Under the pieces are notes generated by a model that was given only the letters and a program-made list of their open reading frames with translations, was not told where the DNA came from and searched no databases. Positions 45,546 through 59,920 of a DNA stretch of 62,500 nucleotides are shown here, one piece after another. The stretch's first letter is position 1. Every line of letters starts with the position of its first letter. Both the position numbers and the translations under genes were made by a program. This stretch comes from Cristatella mucedo (taxonomy: Eukaryota > Bryozoa > Phylactolaemata > Cristatellidae). The stretch spans positions 1,470,001 through 1,532,500 of the forward strand of contig WPIO01000008.1 of assembly GCA_009760855.2 (NCBI GenBank), written 5' to 3'.

Positions 45546-46205
45546 GCTAGACTTGGCCTTTGCTAGGATAGATTGTTACGACCTACAGTAGTCTTCATAT
45601 GCCTGTCGATGGACAGTCAGTCCAGATCTTGGGTATGCTTTTTCATGCTTTCGCTTAGTAGACCTGGCCAGTTTAATGTCTGCAGTAAACAATAGGCCGT
45701 CTGGGCAGGGGCACACAGTGCCCTTTGTCAGAGGTGCAAACTCGTCGAGCGTGACAGCTAGTGTCGTGTTGTAGCTATCTACCCATGATGACAGGTCGGA
45801 GGGAGGACGGAGCAGCAGAGGTGAATCAGATACTCTCGCACGGACAGCATCGATGTCAAGGGTCTTGAGGTTTCGCGATTCACAGGTTATTTTAGAAGAG
45901 GAGGTGGGAACACACTGTAGATTGAATGAGATCTGCATGTGGTCATATAAGCAGGATTTGGTGATAATTGGTGATGACAGAGTGGTTGTATGAAAAAATC
46001 TGGTCGATTCTGTGACCCATGATGTGAGTAGGGCCATACACATGAGCCACAAGAGACAATGAGTCAGTCAATGCACGAAATTCGGGGCTGAAAGGGTCAG
46101 ATAAGTTATCAAAGTGAACGTTGTAATCACCCATAATGAGGAAGGTTCGATTTCTTGCACACAGAATCAAAATGAGATTGGAGAAGTCGATATACTGATA
46201 GTAAT
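45546..46205 (-). mobile_element. LINE A, endonuclease portion, right of the hAT insertion
   Basis: The minus strand reads FLIMGDYNVHFDNLSDPFSP and GHRIDQIFSYNHS, the C-terminal half of an apurinic endonuclease domain, then a linker ending ILAKAKSSIY at the hAT border. The frame resumes on the far side of the transposon at 42763 once one target copy is discounted. The 5' end is cut at about 46205, where another LINE A fragment begins. Confidence 0.88.
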
Positions 46206-46857
46206 GCATAATGTGGTTACACTTTCAGATGGCAGCTACCGGCCAGTGTAATCAGGCACTTACAGCTGGTGCAAAGCTCTGCATCTAGGCTTGTCTGTGG
46301 AGAGCGTAGCGGTTGCCACGTTACACCACTTCACGCCGACCCGCACTGGCTACCAGTCAAGCATCGCATTGACTTCAGGGTTTTGTCACTCATTTTCCGG
46401 TCCCTTCATTCTTAGTCCTTAGCCAACGGATATGTGTTGACAGACGTACTTTGCCCAACCAGGCTATGCATCGCACCACCAGCTTTTCGGAATGTAACTG
46501 TTTACCAATGCTTCATGCAATCCTCAAATCCTTTGGTGACCGCGACTTTAGTTTGCATGCTCCTAAAGCTTGAAAATCACTAACGACTTTCGTCACGGCA
46601 ACCCCTAACTTGACCCCAATTAAAAAGTAATCGAAGGCACCTATAAATAACAGCATTTAGTAGATTCCTGAGATTCAACTTTCGTGTGCTCATTCGTGCT
46701 GACACTGTCCATGTCACCCTAACCATGCTATTCTTGTTGTTTATTTAGCGAGAAACTACTAACCCTCAAGCATGCTTCCTTTTCATCAAATGTGAAGCGC
46801 CTTGAAAGAGATTGAGTTCTCCGAGAACGCTTTATCAAGTGTGTTATTATTACTATT
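46206..46857 (+). mobile_element. LINE A 3' half, decayed
   Basis: It starts with atgtggttacactttcagat and agatggcagctaccggcca, the same 5' boundary as at 16805 and 19985. It continues to gccttgaaagagattgagtt and a TTATTATTA tail at 46840. Confidence 0.8.
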
Positions 46858-48228
46858 TACTAGTTTCGAAAGCATGCCATTTTCTAACAACGATGTTGTC
46901 GACTGTTTCTTTGATCCCTGACTGTGCCGTCGATGAAAATGCGAGCACATTAAATAGGGAAATAATAATAATTTTGGTTAGAAATAAGTGCTTCGCATTA
47001 GGAGCAGTGACCGTTAAATGAGCTGCTGCAGTGCCAGTGGCAACAAGCATGCAGATACCTCGACTCCATGTCTACCATGCATTCCGATCTAGAACGATGC
47101 GGGCCTGCCGCTGGACCTCGGTTCGCGGAAGCGGTTACGAAAGTACGTGACTTCTCGCTCACGTCAATTTGCCTGTATGCAAGTACTCAATTGTTGCCAC
47201 AAGCCAACCAGTTTACTAGTCGTCGCTTGAAATGCTTGACATGAGGCGTCTCGCTCAGCAGCCAGGCTAGCTAGTGGCGAACTGACTGGACAGTATGTCG
47301 AACGGGCTCCAAAACTTCCTCTGAGACAAAGTTTACGATTAACCCCAGCAATTATTCCAATTTAATTAGCCGGCGAACATAAACACAACATGAAAAGGAG
47401 AGGGTTGCTGGTCTTCATCAACGCAATTACGAAAGGTGCGTTTCAATAGCTGCACGTTACCAGTGAAACATTACTGCTGAAGCATCATGCTCGTCATATT
47501 TGCGAGCCGGCGTTCCGCTGGTGAATATTGCCTGGCCTACGTATACAAAGCAGCTGTTCATCCACTAGGGGTGCATGGCCCTGGCTGCTGCTACAATGCG
47601 AATGGCCTGCGCTTTCGGACCAGGTGATGAGTAAAACCTTCAATTTGATTCAACTTCACGAACTTTTTACTATCTGGTGAACGTCGATTCTTGGTTTAAA
47701 ATACCGTAGCTGCCCACCACATGGCTGCGAAATAGATATTCTCCCATGAAATCACTTCTATAACTCAGCTAACTATTAGATGTTTAAAGAGCTTAATCTT
47801 TGAGACGTACTAGACTTACCTGACTTACGCCTCGTAAATAGTTCCGCTCAGCTGGAAATCTTAGGCATTCAGATCACAATCATAACCGCTGGTCGATCAT
47901 TAGGCTGCATGTGACTCTGTCATCGCGGAAAAGGCGTGGTGAGTGATTGCAACTCCTTTGAAATGTATTCAGCCGCAAGTATGAAGCAGGCTAAATGTAG
48001 GGGTTTCTTGTCGTGACAATTCAGGAAACATTGATGCTATTTAATTGGCTATGACAACACCCGAAAATCTCATCACGAGCAAGCAAGTAGTATAAATTAT
48101 AAATGATCCCTCAAATAACCCTCACCACAACCACAGTACTGTATCGTTCTCAGCCTCCGGACGGACACATCTGGCTCCTGACTGAAACGTGGCGAACTCT
48201 CGCTGCCTGGTGGTTTATTTTGACGGTT
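46858..48228 (+). repeat. Repeat C1, long copy
   Basis: It runs from ttactagtttcgaaagcatg to cgctgcctggtggtttattt and then tgacggttcta. It is the third long copy. No C2 follows; unrelated GC-richer DNA begins at about 48229. Confidence 0.82.
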
Positions 48229-48499
48229 CTAAGCGATGGCGCTCGGCCACGGGAAGGGAATCACACTCGCCACCGCTTCGCTCGTCACCTGCCTATTGCG
48301 CGGGCGCCACATTGTCACAAGCACATTTATAGCCAGGCTTGGAGATTGCACCGCTTCCGGTGGCGGCGGCGAGACATAAATGACGGAGCGGCAACTAGCT
48401 ATTGCGGACTCAAAGGCCGCACTACTACGCAATAGTTGCTATGCACCCGTACATACTTGAATGAACGCGGTGAGTGTGTCTCGAGCGCCTTGACAAAGC

Positions 48500-49450
48500 G
48501 TCCTAAGCGCTAGCTCTCAAGTCCTCGCGTCGAACCCAACACGCTCCAACCTTGTCTGTTGAAACAGTGGGGCTCAGGCCTTCGCCGGATTCGCGCGCGA
48601 CGGCGGCAGTCAGCCCGGCGGGCAAAAGGTCAGCGGCACCACCCGCGGTGAGACTACTCGGTGGGCGGGACGCAAAGCTGCTCGCGCTCCGAGCGGCAGC
48701 TAGCGTTACCTGGAGACTTCTGGACAGTGCAGCCCGCTACGCGCCGAAACACCAAAAAAGTCGCGTCCAGCCACCAGGCTTTTTCCTCTTATTTAAACGC
48801 CGCGCACGCTTCGTCCCGGCACCGGCGCCGGCAGGCGCACAAAGCTACAGTTGAGACCGCCGCTCGAACAACGACCGCTAGCAGCAGCCGCCGCCGCCAG
48901 CAGCCGCCGCCGCCGCCGCGGCGGTTCAGCGCTCGCGTTCGTAGCGTAGCCTCATCTCAGCCAGTACGCAGGCGCGATGGCGAGCGGCAGAAGGGTGCTC
49001 CACGTGCGCAACGGCTCGGCGGTCGTTTTCGCCGCATCGGACCTGACCGTCGGCTCGCCCACTGCAAGACGACGAAACGACGCGAATGCGACGCTCGTCG
49101 GAGGGCGTGCCGCCTCGGAAGTCCTGAGCGACGCGCGCGAGAGACCGACGGTGGGCGGCGCCTACTGGCGGCGCACGTCCGCCGCCGCACAACAAGTCGT
49201 ACGATGACGATCGTCGCAAAAGCAATAATCGCCAAACGATTTTGCATAGAGCGCCCGAAGAGAACTGGATCTGCGACTCGGGCGATCTGCGACTCATCCG
49301 CGAGCAGCGAGAGCAGCCAGGAGGCGATCACGGGCATCGTGGTAACCACGGGCGTCATGGTAACCACAGGCGTCATGCTAGACATGCATGGCGAAGCGCA
49401 GAGGAAGACACTCACAGCCGCTGGTCGCTAGGGTGCCTGATCAGTAATGC
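48500..49450. promoter_or_regulatory. GC-rich CpG island with no assignable gene
   Basis: The composition rises sharply in G, C and CpG, with short (CCG)n runs at 48890-48925. Overlapping open frames exist on both strands, the longest on plus at 48661-49431, but none has a recognisable domain and codon content is not decisive. It may hold a first exon and promoter. An 18 bp repeat (ggtaaccacgggcgtcat) lies at 49330-49385. Confidence 0.4.
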
Positions 49451-49654
49451 GAACTGAGTCATGCACGGGTAAGCACTACTCGAAGCGAACAGGAAAAAAG
49501 ACCCAAGCTCTGTAAAAAGCACCATAAAAAGTGCATCGCTTTGCAGCGACACACAACGTATAGAGTCGCAGAACGACCGCAGGCACATAGGAAAATTCAC
49601 TCGGAAGTTTGTAAGGCACGTGTAGGTTTTTATCGTCTTTTCCAATTGTGTCAC

Positions 49655-50100
49655 ACTAGTGGATGATACGATCTCGGTCGGTGTTGAACTCCAGGCTTTA
49701 GGCGACTAGTAGCTGAAGCCGCAGTCTCTACAGGGGTTTGAAGTTAGTTATGGGCACAACCAATTGACGTCCGAGTAAGCAGAGCAGATAGCAAAACAAC
49801 GGGCCTGATGACAAATAATTCAGGTAGGCAAGAGCAAGAGAACGGAAGTATCTAAAGTGACATGACATTGAAGCCGACACGCAGCTTGATGGGCAGCCGC
49901 TGAAGATTGGTGACCAGTGGTGCTGCAATGTGGCAGCTGCGACGATGATGAAAGACAAGTTTAGCGGAGGGATGAGATGTAGCAAACGCTTAGACCAGTT
50001 TGGTAATGGTGTCTATGTCAAGGCCGACCCGAATTTTTACTATGTTACTTAGACGAAAGTAGGCAGACCAGACTGTAGAGCTTATTGAAAAAGATCTTTT
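49655..50100 (-). mobile_element. LINE A-like C-terminal relic
   Basis: ttgatgggcagccgctgaag and tgaccagtggtgctgcaatg, with gcagctgcgacgatgatgaa, follow the minus-strand LINE A order at 27240-27300. It is highly diverged and may be a third related family. Confidence 0.55.
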
Positions 50101-50366
50101 CGGAAGACGAAACTCAGATATTGAGGGCCGAGGCTACAAGAGATTTGCTGGTCATACATGGAGATTGGCCGATGTATGGCTTTACAATTCCAGAGCGATT
50201 ATTCGGTTCGACCGCATACATTATATACATACATATATACCGCATGTACGTTCGTTTTGTACGATCGTTATGTCGCCATTTGGCTTACGATCGCACCCAA
50301 ATGCGAATATCAGCAGTATATGTAGGCAGTTGAGAGAGTTTAAAATAGTGAAAGGCAGGTTATATA

Positions 50367-50369
<3 letters not shown>

Positions 50370-50408
<39 letters not shown>
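50370..50408. repeat. (TA)n microsatellite
   Basis: About 19 TA units lie next to the 3' end of the SINE fragment on the minus strand, where they may have begun as its tail. Confidence 0.95.
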
Positions 50409-50413
<5 letters not shown>

Positions 50414-50500
50414 TGTGTATAGCGCCCTAAGAGAACTTAATCTCTATTCAGGGGCTTCACATATGCCACTGGGCTCGAGCCCACGACCTCAGTCGGGGGA
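50409..50500 (-). mobile_element. SINE S1, 5'-truncated
   Basis: The minus strand reads gactgaggtcgtgggctcga and gcccagtggcatatgtgaag, then cctgaatagagattaagttc and agggcgctatacac. This is the box-B region plus LINE A-like end of the SINE that is fuller at 59638-59767. The box-A part is missing. Confidence 0.75.
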
Positions 50501-50734
50501 GCTGCACAAGAGAAAGACAAACGCATGACATGGCATGATATGACATGCGTGACATGCACGCCAAGGTTGTGCTTGGGGATTACACATGCAAGAGGAAGAG
50601 GATGTATTGCAAAAAGAAGTGGCACTCAACCGGATCCCTGAGGCATGCCATACACGATGCATTAGCACGAGCTAAAATGATCCTCTGATGGCAGTCGTGG
50701 CACAGAGAGTCATAGGCCACTGAAGCTGACTACG

Positions 50735-51310
50735 AATATGGCTGCAAGGCTAGTCTTCAAGTCCCAGCGGTTTGAGCACGCGTCTCCTTTGCTAAACGAG
50801 CTAGGATGAATGCCGGTTGAGCAACGGATACAGAGCAAAGTTCTTACGTTGACCCACAAGGGCCGCCACGGCTTGGCTCCTTCGTACCTAGCTGAACTGC
50901 TGCACCAGTTTCAGCCTCTTCGCGCCCTCAGGTCCTGTATCCACAATATTAGCTGTTCCATTCCTCCGCCTGAAAACCGTTGGTGACAGAAGCTTTAGCT
51001 CTGCAGGTCCTAGACAGTGGAAATCGCTTCTACAATTCTTACGCAACGACAACTACTCTCCTGCTGCCGACTATGGAGCATCCTTTCCAGTCGTCCTGAG
51101 CTGCTACTTCCATGCTACTCACTACCTCAACTGCTCTTCTAACTCTGCTATGCTTCCTACTTTCTCTTTGTTGCGTGAGATGAAGTCTGTTGGCTACCGA
51201 ATGCGTACCGAAAGCCGCTGAGGCTGTGAGTGCGCTATACAAAACTCTCCTGCGTAACACCTACATAGTCTTTGTGACTTAGTGGAGTTACAGACGGAGA
51301 TACATTATAT
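50735..51310 (+). mobile_element. LINE B 3' end
   Basis: ggctgcaaggctagtcttca, ctagctgaactgctgcacca and agctctgcaggtcctagaca lead into the LINE B C-terminus and the tail ggagatacattatattgc. Stops break the frame. Confidence 0.82.
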
Positions 51311-51374
51311 TGCATGATCGTTCATAGGCTTGCTAGTTCAACCTTTTGCTTAGTATTCCAAGCTAGTTTATTAA

Positions 51375-51545
51375 CATGATGGCACACCAGGTAAGGCGGT
51401 TGCTTTCACAATCTCCCTAGGTCGTGGGTTCAAATCCTGCGGTGGGCGTTTCTGTATCAATGTTGCAAGCCGTGGCGATAGCCGTAAAGGCTCTTCTGTC
51501 GCTATGCAAAACAGGCTGTTAAATCAGCATGTATTATTATTATTA
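51375..51545 (+). mobile_element. tRNA-headed SINE (family S2), well preserved
   Basis: Box A-like caggtaaggcggttgc and box B gggttcaaatcct (full B-box match) are about 40 bases apart. The body ggcgatagccgtaaaggctc follows, ending at caggctgttaaatcagcat and an ATT tail. Confidence 0.8.
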
Positions 51546-51960
51546 GCCTCTGTGGTTAGCCGTTGGCTATATTAGCGAGGGAAGTACTTTGCGTTTTGTC
51601 AGAGAAGCAAACACGTCCAGAGCATCAGCTTTTGTTTCGCTGATGCTATTCGTCAGCAAGGACCGATCACGTGGCCGATCGCACGTTGGACTAAGCAGAT
51701 GAGTCTACTAGCGAAGACTGATCGCATGGTGGATTAAGCAGATGTGGCGAGGGATGTATTTTCTTATGAACAGCCTCAGCATCAAGGCGTCTCAAACTTT
51801 GCGATTCGTATACAATTGTGCAAAAGTGCATGTGCTAGTTCGAAGGAAGGTCGAGGTCACCGCCGAGGCGGCCGACCGTCGGTTGCCGCGGCGATGGTAC
51901 AGCCACCAGTGCACTGAACTATAGAAGGCCAATACGAGATGCAATGCGTTAGTTCATACT
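51546..51960. other. No recognisable feature
   Basis: This would be intron 3 of the antistasin-like gene if that gene continues left. No further Cys-rich exon was recognised here. Confidence 0.4.
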
Positions 51961-51963
51961 CAC

Positions 51964-55880
<3,917 letters not shown>

Positions 55881-56813
55881 CGGGTAAGGAATCCCAAAGT
55901 CACGTAGGCCCTGCCTCAGCTGCCGCCGCAGCACGGCTGCAATGTGTGACGGCTGCCGCCGCCGCTAAATTGCCGCCGGCACTCGCGGCTCGATGGCTTA
56001 GTCCTCGCTCAGGCCGACAGGGAGCCGCCTCGCCCCGCCGCAGTGACAGCACTTAATGAGAACAAAGCGACGATATCCGCCCACAATCCAGATATATGAG
56101 CTGCTGCGGTCGGCGCGGGCTGCGCTCGCCCACTCGCGGCCCGAGCGCGGCCTAGCGGCGTGCTATCGGCGGCAGCTGCCGCGGCGGCCGCGGCGGCGGC
56201 TCGCTCCTCGTCGGGCGGCTGGCTGGCTGGCCCCGTGGCGGCCACCCGCCTCTCCTTCATCTGCGCGAGTCGTTCTGGCTACGCAGAGCCGCTGGCGCTA
56301 GAATTCATTAGCGCTCGGCGAGCGTCAGCTGCGACCGAGGTGAATTGCAATTGACCCCCAGCGTGTCCTCCCCTCTCGCCCTCTCTACCATCCTCCGTCC
56401 CTCCCCCTCCCGCCTGACGCGGTCCGGCCTCCGCCGGCCGCCGCCGGCCGCAGAGAGAAGGCGCGAGCGGTGGCGAGCGAGTGGCAGCGGTGGCGAGCGG
56501 TGGGTGGCAGTGGCAGGCCACGCAGATGGCTACGAGGGGCGTGCCAGGCGACAAACCTTCGGCGGCGAGCAGCAGCAGCTTCCGGCGACCGGCGTGGATC
56601 CACACGCACACTAGCGATGCGGCGCCACTGGATGCGGCGATGCAATGGAGAATGGCTTTCGATGGCACGCCAGCTACTCGTTTCCTTTTAGCAATCGACT
56701 TTTTCGATGAGCATTTTTGCAGAAGACTGCTCGCTTCACTGCTCAGCAATAATCCTTCTCGTCACATCCCAACTGCAGAGCTAAACCGTGGAAGAGCGAC
56801 GCGAACACGTCAA

Positions 56814-56880
56814 CTTCAGAGGCGGCTCATCTTCAGAGGCGGCTCAGCTTCAGAGGCGGCTCAGCTTCAGAGGCGGCGCT
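56814..56880. repeat. 17 bp minisatellite, four units
   Basis: cttcagaggcggctcag begins at 56814, 56831, 56848 and 56865, nearly perfect. Confidence 0.95.
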
Positions 56881-56984
56881 CGCTCACTCGTTCGCTCCGC
56901 CCTTCTATGCAGGGTGCATAACAGCTAGCTGCCCATCGACTGACAGAAATGACAAGACACTAAATGCAAGCAGTAACATTGAAA

Positions 56985-57150
56985 TGTACGTAATAATAAT
57001 AAAAGCACACTTGATAAATTACCCTCGGATAATTAAATCTACTTCTAGGCGCTTTACATTTGCTGCAAAAGGAAGCACGATCGCGTGGTAACTGGTAGTA
57101 TGGTCAATAAACAACAAGAAAAACGTGGTCAGGAGTGACATGCACAGGTC
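56985..57150 (-). mobile_element. LINE A 3' end relic
   Basis: The tail aataataataaaagcacact is followed by ctacttctaggcgctttaca and tggtcaggagtgacatgcac, minus-strand LINE A terminus. Confidence 0.75.
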
Positions 57151-57159
57151 TAAAGGACC

Positions 57160-57390
57160 CCTGACTTGACCACATTTAAAAAGAACTTAAAAAACACCTA
57201 TTTAGAACAGCATTTAGTGGGTCTCTGTGATTCGTCCTTCATGTGCTTATGCGTGCTGACGCTGTGCATGCTGCCACTAACCACATTTGCATGCTGACCC
57301 TGTGCATGGCACCCCTAACCGTGTTATTCATTTTGTTTATTAATCAAGCATGATATTACTCACCCTTCAATTGCATTTCCCTTATTATTT
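57160..57390 (+). mobile_element. LINE A 3' end
   Basis: cctgacttgaccacatttaa, agcatttagtgggtctctgt and gctgccactaaccacatttg, plus strand, without the terminal tail. Confidence 0.78.
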
Positions 57391-57728
57391 TTAAGGACGA
57401 ATCACAGGGACCCACTAAACGCTGTGATAAATAGGTGCATTTTTAATTACTTTTAAATGTGGTCACGTGAGGGGATGTCGTGACGCAAGTTGGGAGTGAG
57501 TTCCAGGCTTTGGGAGCATACGAACTAAAGACACGGTCTCCAAAGGATATGAGGTTTGTGCGAGGTATAGGTAAACAGTTAGATTCCGAAAATCGGGTGT
57601 TACATGCTTAGCCTGGTGGGGCAGTAGATCTGATAAGTAGACCGGAGCCAAAGAATGAAGGGACGTAAAAGTGAGCGACAAAACCTTGAAGTCGATGCGT
57701 TCCTTGACTGGTAGCCAGTGCCAGTACA
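57391..57728 (-). mobile_element. LINE A C-terminal fragment
   Basis: The minus-strand frame reads WHWLPVKERIDFKVLSLTF, LAPVYLSDLLPHQAKHVTPD and then LINE A 3' words at 57395-57460. It faces the fragment at 57160-57390, making an inverted pair. Confidence 0.82.
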
Positions 57729-58685
57729 TGCATTCAAAATTCGATTACTTTGTTTCTCGAAACATTTTAATAACTGATTTAGACCAACTACTTAGCTGCA
57801 ATTAAACTAATCGAAATTACCAGCAGGTATAGTAAGTAATAGACGGGACTGACGGTGAGGCACCAGTTTCCCAGGGTTTTTGAGGTTTAAAGTAGCACAG
57901 GGAAACGGCGGCGTGCTAGATCAACCGCAGATTGTGACTGTGAGAATACTATTCGCGGTTTCGGAATCGCAACGACTGGCACTCGTTTACGTCATAATCC
58001 GTTCTTAGGCGACAAAAAAGGCCAAAGTCACGTGACATGCGGTCAGTTCAGCTCGCTGCGTTGGGCTCAACCTGGGCGTGGGGCGTGGGCGGAAGTTTCG
58101 CTCGTGGCAATGAGCCAATCGGCAGTTCTCACAATGCTCTCACGGCGTCGCGCAAGAGTTTCCGGCGTACGCCCCGGCTGACGCTAGACGCCTGCAACCA
58201 TCCGTCGCTGTCGAATTGACTTCTCTGCGCTAAGGATGAATGGACTCGCTGTCATAAGCTACAAGCGCTTTTCATTTGCTGCCACGTTCCGCCTCTGTCG
58301 GCGTACCCGAGCATATTGTAGCTGCGCCTACTAGTCGATAGCTGCGATAGCAGGCTCAATCGTCGTCGGCCTTTTTTTGCGCGCATCGGCAAGGGGTAGT
58401 GAGTCTTTACGAGTGCTGTGTTTGCGGGCCTAGCTATGTGCGAAGGTCCAAGCCCGCATTTGAAGCAACAACCGGAAACTCAAATTCCATTCCGTCTGGA
58501 TTTTATTTCCTCGTTTCGAGACCGGTGCCACAGCAGTGAAACCGCATTCAACGGATGCGACGTCGCACATAGGCTTACATCCCACTCATCGGCACAGCCA
58601 GGAGTGAGCCAAGGAGTGGACAAGCCTAGATCTTTCCAGGGCGGCCGTCAAAAGGAAAGCTGGGCTAGCGTCTATGCTTTACGTT
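57729..58685. other. No recognisable gene
   Basis: Ordinary composition to 58020 and CpG-richer to about 58700. No exon, RNA gene or repeat match was found. Confidence 0.4.
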
Positions 58686-59075
58686 TTACGTATCTTCGAC
58701 GTTAACTCCACAAAACCACCACGACCGCATACACGCGGGTGTCACGCATGAGGGTTCTTGCGTAGTGCACTCAAAGTCTAAGAGGCTTTTGGCACGCATA
58801 CGGTTGCAAAGAGACTCCATCTCAAGCAACGTAGAGAAAGTGGGAAGCATAGCAGAGTTAGGAGAGCAGTTGAGGTAGCGAGTAGCATGGAAGTAGCAGC
58901 TCAGGACGGCTGGAAAGGATGTGCCGTAGTCGGCTGCAATAGAGCAGACGTCATTGCGTACCCGCAGAGCAAAAGTCTGTGTCGCCAACGGTTTTAAACG
59001 GTGGAATAGAACAGCTACCTCCCGAAATATCCTTTGCGTCGGTCGCAGCAATAGGGCCAGTTGAAACTTTTCCGT
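58686..59075 (-). mobile_element. LINE B 3' end, decayed
   Basis: The minus-strand frame reads AADYGTSFPAVLSCYFHATR, YLNCSPNSAMLPTFS and CNRMRAKSLLDFECTTQ, the LINE B C-terminus. The TGTAA tail is not preserved. Confidence 0.82.
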
Positions 59076-59637
59076 ATGTCTGTGATCCCACTTTTGTTTA
59101 GAGAACAGGTGTGATTTGGTCCAGGCAAGAAGAACGCATTACCCCACAGGTGCAAATTAACCGAGCGTACAAGTAGCTGTTATGAATAAGCAAGATCGAG
59201 CCTACTCAAGGTCGAGCATACTCAAGGTCGAGCATACTGTGTTGTGTTACATTGGCCTTCTTACGGCCAAATAACTTGACTCTGAAGCAGAAAACGAGGA
59301 AAGAAACTGTTCATTCTCGACAGAGAGACAGCGGAGAAGGCAATCGTTGAGAAAGAGAGCCAGAGCTTTAATCATATTCCCTTTTTCTTTGGAAAGCGCC
59401 TACTGGTCGCTCTCAGGCTGGTACAGGCAATCATTTTTGAATTTTTTCAATCAAATGTTGGCAATGATTGCCAGTTCAATGGTTGGAATTCGGTGCTGCT
59501 TTTTAAGTGAGAAACGCTGCCACGGCACCGATCGGCCATCGATATTGCTCGATCGTGGCGGAAGCAATTGTATTAGTCCCCGAAAAGGGACGTCAACCCG
59601 CGCCAACCGGTGCACAGCTCGAGCAGCAAGAAAGCTG
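59076..59637. other. No recognisable gene
   Basis: A short direct repeat (ctcaaggtcgagcatact) occurs twice at 59205-59240. Nothing else was recognised. Confidence 0.4.
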
Positions 59638-59767
59638 GTTTGGCCTCCAGCGGTTAAGGTGCTCGCCCCGACCAAGGTCTGACTGAGGTCGTGGGCTCGA
59701 GCCCCGAGGCATATGTGAAGCGCCTGAATAGAGATTAAGTTCTCTTGGGGCGCTATATAAATGAGTT
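59638..59767 (+). mobile_element. SINE S1: tRNA-like head with a LINE A tail
   Basis: Box A-like agcggttaaggtgctcg and box B-like gggctcgagcccc are followed by gcatatgtgaagcgcctgaa, tagagattaagttctcttgg and ggcgctatataa. The second half matches the LINE A 3' terminus (gcaaatgtgaagcgcctaga, aagagattgagttctctgag, ggcgctttatcaa). Confidence 0.85.
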
Positions 59768-59892
59768 AGAAAAAAAACGCAGGAGACAGCAGCAGCAGCA
59801 GAGTCCAGCGAAGGACAGCGAATTCGACAAAGACACTTCAACCTTAAGAAGCTCGGTGCTGAAATAGACGTTAGGTGTCGCTGCCTGCGTGC

Positions 59893-59920
59893 GGGGGGGG
59901 GGGGGGGGGGGGGTGGGGGG
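59893..59920. repeat. Poly-G tract
   Basis: Twenty-one G, one T, then six G. A second pure tract of 18 G lies at 61313-61330. Both could form G-quadruplexes. Confidence 0.95.

Noticed and set aside
48661-49431. A 256-codon plus-strand frame in the CpG island
   Set aside because: It is low-complexity, Arg/Ala/Ser-rich, overlapped by equally long frames on the other strand, and has no recognisable domain. GC-rich DNA gives such frames by chance.
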